The notes under the pieces are model-generated. The model was not told where the DNA came from. It ran no database searches and saw only the letters and a list, made by a program, of their open reading frames with translations. A program made the translations under genes and the position numbers. This document shows, one piece after another, positions 1-5,449 of a stretch of 7,832 nucleotides of DNA (the stretch's first letter is position 1; every line of letters begins with the position of its first letter). Origin of the DNA: DATECU01 sp035286745 (GTDB lineage Bacteria; Acidobacteriota; Vicinamibacteria; Fen-336); contig DATECU010000197.1 in NCBI GenBank assembly GCA_035286745.1, positions 1-7,832 of the forward strand, read 5' to 3'.

Positions 1-1
1 T

Positions 2-34
2 TCGGTGCTCAAGCTCTGGGGGCTGATCGAGTAG
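2..34 (+). CDS. C-terminal end of an upstream gene (partial)
   Basis: Reading frame 2 is open from the window edge and translates as SVLKLWGLIE, then a TAG stop at 32-34. The stop is followed directly by the ATG of the oxidoreductase at 35, the zero-gap spacing expected between neighbouring genes of one operon. Ten residues are too few to identify a family. Chance is not excluded, because an open frame this short is common in high-GC DNA; the exact abutment with the next start codon is the main support. Confidence 0.4.
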   Translation, partial: SVLKLWGLIE

Positions 35-1147
35 ATGGCTGATGTCCCGCTGACCGTGGTGGGCGCCGGAGTGGTCGGCCTGGCCGTCGCCGCGCGGCTG
101 GCGCCCCGCTTCCCCGACCTGCTGATCCTGGAACGGCGCGAAAGGCACGGCCAGGAGACCAGCAGCCGCAACAGCGAGGTCATCCACGCCGGGATGTACT
201 ACCCCACCGGGTCGTGGAAGGCCCGGCTCTCGGTCCGCGGCAACGCTCTCCTCTACGAGATGTGCGCCCGCCACGGCATTGCCCACCGCCGTCTCACCAA
301 GATCATCGTGGCTGTCGAAGCCGGCGAGCTACAGGCCCTGGAGCGGCTCTTGGCCCTGGGCCAGGCCAACGGCGTGGCACTGGAGCGGATCTCGGCTCGC
401 GACGCGCGCGAGATGGAACCAAACGTCCAAGCGGTCGGCGCCCTCCTCTCCCCCAACACCGGAATCGTCTCCGCGCACGGCCTCATGGACTTCCTGCTGC
501 ACTCGGCCGAGAAGCGGGGCGCCATCCTCAAACCCCGAGCCACGCTCTTCGGCCTGGAGCGCCGAACCCAGGACTACCGGCTGAGCGTCCGGACTGGAGA
601 GCTGACCGAGTCCTTTACCAGCGAGCGGGTGGTGAACGCCGCCGGCCTGGAAGCGGACACGGTGGCCGGGCTGGCCGGCATCGACCTCGAGGCGGCCGGC
701 TATCGGCAGCGCTACAGCAAGGGCAGCTATTTCGCGGTCCGCCCTGCCAAGGCCGGTCTGCTGGCGCGGCTCGTCTATCCTGTCCCCGGCCACGACAGCC
801 TGGGCACCCACGCCGTCCTCGGTCTCGACGGCAGGCTGCGCTTCGGCCCCGACGTTGAGTACCTGCCCGATCGCCGGTTCGACTACGCGGTCGACGAATC
901 GCGCCGGGCGGCCTTCGGTGCCGCCATCAGACGGCTGGTGCCTGCCATCGAGGACGAGGACCTGTCCCCGGACCTGGCGGGCATTCGGGCCAGACTGCAA
1001 GGCCCCCAGGACCCCTTTCGGGATTTCGTGATCGCGGAGGAGAGCGCCCGCGGCCTTCCCGGACTGGTCGACCTGGTGGGCATCGACTCACCCGGCCTCA
1101 CCTCGGCCCTGGCCATCGCGGAGGAGGTCGACCGCCTGCTCGGCTAA
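35..1147 (+). CDS. FAD-dependent oxidoreductase, L-2-hydroxyglutarate dehydrogenase (LhgO/L2HGDH)-like
   Basis: This is a 370-residue DAO-superfamily flavoprotein. Seen: an N-terminal Rossmann motif GAGVVG at residues 10-15 with the acidic residue E33 closing the second strand (ILERR); a segment SSRNSEVIHAGMYYPTGS at 43-60, matching the NSGVIHAGIYY-type FAD-contact motif of L2HGDH proteins; PNTGIVSAHGLM near 140-151; VVNAAGLEAD in the middle; YSKGSYF, matching the family's KGNYF-type motif; and a C-terminal FAD-binding stretch GIDSPGLTSALAIAEEV. The IRARLQGPQDPFRDFVI segment corresponds to the family's IRPKL-GP-PFRDFVI region. Family knowledge: such enzymes oxidise L-2-hydroxyglutarate or similar 2-hydroxy acids to 2-oxo acids and pass electrons to the membrane quinone pool. 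The length is slightly short but complete. The substrate is not settled by sequence, since glycerol-3-phosphate dehydrogenase/glycine-oxidase relatives share the fold. The ATG at 35 gives the natural start of the Rossmann fold. A 51-base gap separates it from the membrane-protein operon, so shared function is unlikely. Confidence 0.85.
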   Translation: MADVPLTVVGAGVVGLAVAARLAPRFPDLLILERRERHGQETSSRNSEVIHAGMYYPTGSWKARLSVRGNALLYEMCARHGIAHRRLTKIIVAVEAGELQALERLLALGQANGVALERISARDAREMEPNVQAVGALLSPNTGIVSAHGLMDFLLHSAEKRGAILKPRATLFGLERRTQDYRLSVRTGELTESFTSERVVNAAGLEADTVAGLAGIDLEAAGYRQRYSKGSYFAVRPAKAGLLARLVYPVPGHDSLGTHAVLGLDGRLRFGPDVEYLPDRRFDYAVDESRRAAFGAAIRRLVPAIEDEDLSPDLAGIRARLQGPQDPFRDFVIAEESARGLPGLVDLVGIDSPGLTSALAIAEEVDRLLG

Positions 1148-1198
1148 CGTCCTCGCGTGGCGCGCCAGGCGACACCGCCTCTGATAGAGTCCCGCTTC
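1148..1198. other. 51-base intergenic gap before the operon
   Basis: This is the only real gap in the window. It contains a perfect 8-base palindrome GGCGCGCC (1159-1166) and the AT-richer patch GATAGAG (1183-1189). I see no convincing paired promoter boxes, terminator hairpin with T-run or ribosome site. It either holds the operon promoter in a form not visible by eye, or the operon is read through from the oxidoreductase gene. Confidence 0.4.
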
Positions 1199-1471
1199 AT
1201 GGCCATCCCCGCGCGGGCCTGCGCCAACCATTCCGATCGGCCCGGCCATGCCGTTTGCATGGCCTGCCGCAAGGTGGTCTGCCGCGAGTGCGCCACCGAG
1301 TGGGACGGCATCAACCACTGCGTCACCTGCCTGGCGGCGCGCCGGCACGGTGTGAGGACGCGTTCGTCTTCCTTCGTCTGGGTCTCTGTCCTGCTGGCCA
1401 GCGGCCTTCTGTTTCTCGCCACCATCCGGCTCATGGTGTGGACCGGCGTCTTCCTGGCAGGCCTGTCGTGA
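1199..1471 (+). CDS. Small B-box-type zinc-finger protein with one C-terminal membrane helix
   Basis: A 90-residue protein, first gene of the operon. The N-terminal half carries a dense set of metal ligands: C8-x2-H11, C20-x2-C23, C28-x2-C31 and H40/C41-x2-C44, enough for two zinc ions in a cross-brace like the B-box fingers found in bacterial membrane proteins (often fused to rhomboid or similar domains). A basic linker RRHGVRTR (48-55) precedes a hydrophobic segment at about 59-89, so the finger should lie in the cytoplasm with the C-terminus across the membrane. I chose ATG at 1199. An in-frame GTG at 1157 would add 14 residues of no family character, and neither start has a strong ribosome site. 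The stop overlaps the next gene by four bases (GTGA), so the two are translationally coupled. Role unknown; a protein-docking or assembly-scaffold part of the MoxR/DUF58 membrane system is inference. Confidence 0.78.
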   Translation: MAIPARACANHSDRPGHAVCMACRKVVCRECATEWDGINHCVTCLAARRHGVRTRSSSFVWVSVLLASGLLFLATIRLMVWTGVFLAGLS

Positions 1472-2283
1472 AGCGCTCCACCTTGTCGCTGCCGGAGGTG
1501 TTAGATGACGCCTTCGCGCTGACGGTGCGCCTGGCCTCGCCCTGGATGGGCGTGCTGTGGTTGACCGCACTCCCCCTGCGCTTGCTCCAGATCCACTTCG
1601 CGGTCCGCGTCTTCGATCTGGGCGGTGAGGCCGGCCAGTACGGCGCTCACCTCCTCGATCTGGCGACTCTCACGGGTTTGGCGTTCCTGCTCTCGCTCTG
1701 GGGTCGGGCCGTCTTCGTTCGCGCCGCCGGGCTGTCCTTGCGCTCCCTCGAGTCCCCGGGCTGGGAGGCTCTGCGCATAGCCCCCGCGGCTGGATTGTCC
1801 TACGTCTATGCGGCCCTGGTCTTCGAGATCCTCTTCTTCGCCCTCGGCTGGACACTGGTGGGACTGCCCCTCCTGGTCCTGCTCGCCGGCATGGCGGCCG
1901 CCACCTCTCCGCTCAACGAGCGGCCGGGCCTGCTCCAACCGCTGCGCGAGACTGCGCGGCACTGCACGCCCTTGGTGGTCCTGCTCGGTCTCCTGTTCGT
2001 CTTCGGGGTGGCCCTCTTGATCGCAGCCGTGAATCTGTACTTCGTGTTCCGCTTCGGCCTGTGGCTCGCAGGCGGCGTACCCGGCCTGGACCTCACGTCC
2101 TGGCGTGGCCTGCTCGACCTGTCTTCGTCGCGCTTCCGTTGGGTGCTGCTGCTGGGCGCCATCCTGGTCGTCGAGCCCTACTGGCTGGCGGCGCTGGTGG
2201 TGCACGTGCACAAGGTCCGCTCCCGGGAGAGCGGGGAGGACCTCAGGCTCTGGTTCACTCGACTGCGGCGGGAGGCGGCGTGA
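1468..2283 (+). CDS. Multipass membrane protein of unknown function in MoxR/DUF58 operon
   Basis: A 271-residue protein that I cannot assign to a named family. It starts at GTG 1468, inside the stop of the zinc-finger gene (GTGA); the frame is open further upstream, but that stretch overlaps the coding sequence of the finger gene and translates to a non-hydrophobic, Pro/Arg/His-rich run typical of a shadow frame. Seen: about five to six hydrophobic segments, roughly at 22-44, 66-85, 107-143 (long enough for two helices), 166-199 and 224-247, with a short amphipathic N-terminus (LPEVLDDAFALTVR) and a charged C-terminal tail (HKVRSRESGEDLRLWFTRLRREAA). P157-L-R-E-T-A-R-H sits in a probable cytoplasmic loop between helices. 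This architecture resembles membrane domains found beside DUF4129 genes in other bacteria, but the resemblance is general. It overlaps the DUF4129 gene by four bases (GTGA), which suggests stoichiometric production with it. Probably an integral-membrane subunit of the same complex. Confidence 0.82.
   Translation: MKRSTLSLPEVLDDAFALTVRLASPWMGVLWLTALPLRLLQIHFAVRVFDLGGEAGQYGAHLLDLATLTGLAFLLSLWGRAVFVRAAGLSLRSLESPGWEALRIAPAAGLSYVYAALVFEILFFALGWTLVGLPLLVLLAGMAAATSPLNERPGLLQPLRETARHCTPLVVLLGLLFVFGVALLIAAVNLYFVFRFGLWLAGGVPGLDLTSWRGLLDLSSSRFRWVLLLGAILVVEPYWLAALVVHVHKVRSRESGEDLRLWFTRLRREAA
2271..2275 (+). promoter_or_regulatory. Ribosome binding site for the DUF4129 gene
   Basis: A perfect GGAGG lies just four bases before the GTG at 2280. 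Spacing is shorter than ideal, but the following codons begin a clean signal peptide and there is no closer ATG, so this site supports GTG 2280 as the start. It lies inside the end of the preceding gene. Confidence 0.5.
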
Positions 2284-3314
2284 AGCCGCTCGGTGCCCTG
2301 CTGGCGGTGCTGCTGGCGGCCTCCGCTTCGACGGCCCAAGAGCGCCTGACGGTGGACGAGTATGCGGTGCGGCTTCAGGCGATTCGGTCGGCGCTCGGCG
2401 ACGGCCGGCTGGAGGATGCCCGCTCGGGAGCCGGCTCCTTGCGTTCGGCGCGCATCGTTCTGGGAGGGGAACTGCTGGCGACCGACACTTCCCTGTTGGC
2501 TGCGGTCGAAGCGGTGGCGGACACGGCCCAGGCGGCTGCCCTGGGGCGCCGGATCGCCGTCCTGGAGAAGAGCCTACCGAGGTCCAGTACGCCACCCGGC
2601 CCGGCAGCCTCGGACCGCGCGCTTCTCGAACGCCTCCGCGCCGAACAGACGCCGCGGCCGATCGAGAAGGGAGGCCTGGTTGCGGAGCTGGCTCTCAGAC
2701 CCCTCAGCTTTCCGGAGCGGGTGCTGGCGGCGCTCCAGTCGGCACGGGAGTGGCTCGGTCGTGGCTTGCGAAGGCTCTTGAAGCTGCTGCTCAAGCTCTG
2801 GCCCCAACCGCGGCCTGCCGCCCCCGAGGCCTCCGCCTTCAACCTCAACCTGGGTGTCGTGGCCCTGGTGGCGATCGTCATCGCGGTCTTGGGCGTCCTC
2901 GCCTATCGCGCTCTGCGCCGGAGCCCGGGGAGCCCGGGACCAGCCCGCTCGCAGGCCCTGGCCACCTCGTCTTCGGACGAGAACCCGCTGTCCCGGGAGG
3001 CCGACGAATGGGAGCGCTACGCGGCCGAGCTGGCGGCGGCGGGGCGGCGGCGAGAGGCGATCCGGGCCTTCTACCACGCGGTCCTGATGGCTCTCTTCCG
3101 CTGCGGTGCGCTCCACTATCGCAAGAGCCTCACCAACTGGGAGTACGCGTCGGCGGTCCCACCCGAGGCACGTTTCCGGCCGGCCTTCCTGGAGTTGACC
3201 CGGATCTTCGACCGCGAGTGGTACGGCCATGACCAGAGCCCGGCCGAGGCGCTGGCCCGCTCCGCGCAAGAGGCGCGCCACATCTTGAAGGCGATTCGGG
3301 GCGCGGAGGCCTAG
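2280..3314 (+). CDS. Membrane-anchored DUF4129 domain protein with signal peptide
   Basis: A 344-residue protein starting at GTG 2280 (GTGA overlap with the upstream stop). Seen: a signal-peptide-like N-terminus (VKPLGALLAVLLAASASTAQ) with likely cleavage near residue 19; a mostly helical, presumably extracytoplasmic region at about 24-125; a cationic amphipathic stretch at 157-174 (EWLGRGLRRLLKLLLKLW); one strong transmembrane helix at about 189-210 followed by ALRRS; a polar Ser/Pro/Gly linker at 214-235; and a C-terminal DUF4129 domain at about 240-335. Its hallmarks are the helix REAIRAFYHAVLMAL (258-272), then YRKSLTNWEY (280-289) and LTRIFDREWYG (306-316). Topology places the DUF4129 domain in the cytoplasm, where MoxR acts. 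Some transglutaminase-like proteins carry this domain C-terminally, but there is no transglutaminase Cys-His-Asp core here. DUF4129 genes typically sit beside moxR and DUF58 genes, as here. Its biochemical role is not established; adaptor or client of MoxR is inference. Confidence 0.88.
   Translation: MKPLGALLAVLLAASASTAQERLTVDEYAVRLQAIRSALGDGRLEDARSGAGSLRSARIVLGGELLATDTSLLAAVEAVADTAQAAALGRRIAVLEKSLPRSSTPPGPAASDRALLERLRAEQTPRPIEKGGLVAELALRPLSFPERVLAALQSAREWLGRGLRRLLKLLLKLWPQPRPAAPEASAFNLNLGVVALVAIVIAVLGVLAYRALRRSPGSPGPARSQALATSSSDENPLSREADEWERYAAELAAAGRRREAIRAFYHAVLMALFRCGALHYRKSLTNWEYASAVPPEARFRPAFLELTRIFDREWYGHDQSPAEALARSAQEARHILKAIRGAEA
3305..3309 (+). promoter_or_regulatory. Ribosome binding site for the DUF4350 gene
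   Basis: GGAGG lies eight bases before ATG 3318, an ideal spacing. This is the only junction in the chain where the coding regions do not overlap, and it fixes the start of the DUF4350 gene. Confidence 0.6.
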
Positions 3315-3317
3315 GGC

Positions 3318-4490
3318 ATGAAGGGGCTTCGAGGCGCATGGCTGGGACTGGGCGCTCTTGGCTACTTCGCCGCCTCCCTGGCCTGGCTCCACCTGTCCCG
3401 TCCCCTGAACCGGTCCGAGTTCGCCGCCGGCTCCATCGACAACACCTCACCTGATGGACTGTCGCTCGCCTACCGTTACTTGCGCTCCCGCGGCGGGGCC
3501 GGTGTCCTGTCCCAACCCTTGGGAGCTGCGGACTTGGCGCCGGGGGCGGTCGTCTTCCGGGTGCGGCCGGACCCACCGCCCCCGCGGCACGGCGACCCCG
3601 AAGAGGCTGGTGAGGACGAAGGGACCAAAGCCGAAAAGGGTGGCCAGCAGACCAGGCCCGGGCCGGCGCGGCAAAAACCACTCCTGGGTCGAGCCGAGGA
3701 GGCGTGGGTCCGTGGCGGTGGCCGCCTGGTCCTGGCCTTGGCGGAGACGCTGGGGCCGGCCCAGATCGAGATCCTGACCGGTTCCCAGGCGCCGGCCGAG
3801 AAGGTCTTTCCACTGTGGGAGGGAGTGAACGCCGTCTACCCCGAGCCCAGGCGGGTGCTGGCGGGTTCGCTGCTTCAGGACAGCCACGCCCTGTTCCTGC
3901 TGGGCGAGCGGCCCCTGCTGGCGCGCCTGCCCCTGGGTCGGGGTGAGGTCCTGCTGCTGGCCGCGCCCGAGATCCTGGAGAACGGCCGCCTGGGCCAGGG
4001 CGACCATCTGGCGCTCCTGGAAGCCCTGGCGGGACCGGGCCGGCCGGTCTACTTCGACGAGCACGCCCACGGCGTAGGCAGCGAGCCGGGCCTGCTCCAT
4101 CTCCTGCTTCGCCTGGGCTTCGGTCCTCTGCTCGTTCTCTCTGCGTCATTAGGCGCGGCGGCTTTCTGGCGCGGCCGGCGCCGGCTGGGCCCCGCCGTCG
4201 ACGACTACCGGGAGACCCGCTCCGATGCTGTGGACCTGCTCGACTCCCTGGGCCAGTTCTACGACCGCTCACTGCGCCGGGACGAGGCGGCGTTTCTGTA
4301 TCGCGAGACCCTGGCTCGGGCCGTGGCCTACCGGACCGGTCTTGGCGGCGCGGCGCTGGAGACCCGGCTGGCCGCTCTGGCGGGCTCGGCGGGGAGTCTC
4401 CCCAATCGTCAGGCGCAAGACCTGTCGGCCGCCGCTTTCGCCCGCACCCTCAAGAGCATCAACGACGGTTTCCGGAGGCTTCAAGCATGA
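3318..4490 (+). CDS. DUF4350 domain membrane protein
   Basis: A 390-residue protein. Seen: an N-terminal membrane helix at about 5-25; the family-typical segment SIDNTSPDGLSLAYRYLRSRG (39-59), matching the N-x-x-x-x-G-x-x-A-x-x-x-L-x-x-x-G pattern of DUF4350; a strand AVVFRV (77-82); a strongly polar insert at about 84-121; AWVRGGGRLVLAL (129-141), the family's W-V-x-x-G-G-R-L-V-L core; and FDEHAHG (246-252), matching the conserved F-D-E-x-x-H-G motif. A second membrane helix lies at about 263-284, followed by RGRRRLGP and a cytoplasmic C-terminal helical tail containing QFYDRSLRRDEAAFLYRETL. Family knowledge: the extracytoplasmic part is predicted to adopt a class-I glutamine-amidotransferase-like fold without a proven activity. 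No nucleophilic Cys is seen in this protein, so amidotransferase chemistry is unlikely. The stop overlaps the MoxR start (ATGA). Probably a membrane partner or client of the MoxR/DUF58 pair. Confidence 0.87.
   Translation: MKGLRGAWLGLGALGYFAASLAWLHLSRPLNRSEFAAGSIDNTSPDGLSLAYRYLRSRGGAGVLSQPLGAADLAPGAVVFRVRPDPPPPRHGDPEEAGEDEGTKAEKGGQQTRPGPARQKPLLGRAEEAWVRGGGRLVLALAETLGPAQIEILTGSQAPAEKVFPLWEGVNAVYPEPRRVLAGSLLQDSHALFLLGERPLLARLPLGRGEVLLLAAPEILENGRLGQGDHLALLEALAGPGRPVYFDEHAHGVGSEPGLLHLLLRLGFGPLLVLSASLGAAAFWRGRRRLGPAVDDYRETRSDAVDLLDSLGQFYDRSLRRDEAAFLYRETLARAVAYRTGLGGAALETRLAALAGSAGSLPNRQAQDLSAAAFARTLKSINDGFRRLQA
4474..4478 (+). promoter_or_regulatory. Ribosome binding site for the MoxR gene
   Basis: GGAGG lies eight bases before ATG 4487 and inside the end of the DUF4350 gene. 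It provides direct ribosome recruitment in addition to coupling through the ATGA overlap. Confidence 0.6.
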
Positions 4491-5449
4491 CCCCACTCGA
4501 GGACGCGCTCTCCCGCTGGCAAAGGCTTCGTGAGGGAATGGACACGGTGATCCTGGGGCAGGATGCGGTCAAGCAGCAGGTGCTGGCGTGCCTGCTCGCC
4601 GGTGGCCACGCCCTGCTGGAGGGTGTGCCGGGGACCGGCAAGACGCTCTTGGCCCTGGTCCTGTCGCGACTGCTGGGGTGCCGCTTTCGCCGCATCCAGT
4701 TCACACCCGATCTGATGCCGGCCGACCTGCTGGGCACCAGCGTCCTCAACCCCAAGACCCAGCAGTTCGAGTTTCGGCCCGGCCCCATCTTCGCCGACCT
4801 GCTGCTGGCCGATGAGGTGAACCGCACGCCGCCCCGCACCCAGGCGGCGCTGCTCGAGTGCATGCAAGAGGCGGCGGCCACGGTGGACGGCGTGCGCTAC
4901 AAGATCTCGCCCGTCTTCACCGTGCTCGCCACCCAGAACCCGGTGGAATTCGAGGGAACCTATCCGCTGCCCGAGGCGCAGCGAGATCGCTTCCTGATGA
5001 AGATCAGCATCGACTACCCGGCGGCCGCCGATGAGGCAGCGATGTTAGGCGCCTACGCCCAGGGCCGGCGCCTTCACGACCAGGTGGTCTCCGCCCTGGA
5101 GCCGGTGATGACCCGGGACGAGCTCGGCGTCTCCCGCCGGGTGATCGCCCAGGGGGTGCGAGTCGAGCAGGGGATTCAGGGCTACATCCTCAGGATCGTG
5201 ACCGCGACCCGGCGGGACGACAGCGTCCAGATCGGTGCCGGCCCGCGCGCTTCGCTAGCGCTCCTGGAGGCCAGCCGGGCCCTGGCGGCCCTGCGCGGAC
5301 GTGACTTCGTGACCCCTGACGACGTGAAGGAGATGGCGCGGCCGGTGCTGGTCCACCGGGTGACCCTGTCCCCCGAGGCCGAGATGGAAGGGCTGGTCCT
5401 CGACGACCTGCTGCGGCGGATCTGCGAATCGGTGGAGGTCCCGCGCTGA
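4487..5449 (+). CDS. MoxR-family AAA+ ATPase
   Basis: A 320-residue cytosolic AAA+ ATPase of usual MoxR length. Seen: Walker A GVPGTGKT (46-53, K52 and T53); a MoxR-type segment RIQFTPDLMPADLLGT (69-84); GPIFADLLLADEVNR (99-113), holding Walker B D109/E110 and the conserved N112-R113; TPPRTQAALLECMQE (114-128); sensor 1 ATQNP (148-152, N151); PLPEAQRDRF (160-169), with the likely arginine finger in that stretch; and sensor 2 in GAGPRAS (251-257, R254). All catalytic elements are intact. Family knowledge: MoxR proteins form hexameric rings and act as chaperones that mature or remodel partner complexes, usually with a von Willebrand factor A or DUF58 protein encoded next door, as here. It starts at ATG 4487 with a strong ribosome site and ends in a TGATG overlap with the DUF58 gene. 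The substrate in this operon is unknown; the neighbouring membrane proteins are the obvious candidates. Confidence 0.97.
   Translation: MTPLEDALSRWQRLREGMDTVILGQDAVKQQVLACLLAGGHALLEGVPGTGKTLLALVLSRLLGCRFRRIQFTPDLMPADLLGTSVLNPKTQQFEFRPGPIFADLLLADEVNRTPPRTQAALLECMQEAAATVDGVRYKISPVFTVLATQNPVEFEGTYPLPEAQRDRFLMKISIDYPAAADEAAMLGAYAQGRRLHDQVVSALEPVMTRDELGVSRRVIAQGVRVEQGIQGYILRIVTATRRDDSVQIGAGPRASLALLEASRALAALRGRDFVTPDDVKEMARPVLVHRVTLSPEAEMEGLVLDDLLRRICESVEVPR
5434..5438 (+). promoter_or_regulatory. Ribosome binding site for the DUF58 gene
   Basis: GGAGG lies ten bases before ATG 5449, inside the end of the MoxR gene. With the TGATG junction it supports the chosen start. Confidence 0.5.

Noticed and set aside
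1185..1190. Possible -10 box TAGAGT just before the zinc-finger gene
   Set aside because: It matches only four of six consensus bases, has no -35 partner at about 17 bases upstream, and would leave almost no 5' leader before ATG 1199.
1157..1198. Earlier GTG start (1157) for the zinc-finger gene
   Set aside because: The added 14 residues carry no family feature and there is no ribosome site at a workable distance. ATG 1199 places the first zinc ligand near the N-terminus, as usual for such fingers.
2927..2940. Near-tandem repeat of AGCCCGGG around 2924-2940
   Set aside because: It encodes the Ser/Pro/Gly linker of the DUF4129 protein. Two short copies inside a coding linker do not suggest a site or mobile element.
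2105..3232. Long same-strand alternative frame overlapping the DUF4129 gene
   Set aside because: Its product is a Gly/Arg/Ala/Pro-rich run with no domain pattern. The overlapping frame encodes a signal peptide, a membrane helix and a recognisable DUF4129 domain.
3130..4272. Long antisense open frames, for example 3130-4272, 5182-6471, 1501-2595 and 2574-3392 on the minus strand
   Set aside because: They lie opposite genes with clear family motifs, and their translations are Arg/Pro/Gly/Gln-rich without domain signatures. Long shadow frames are expected in DNA with GC-rich third codon positions.
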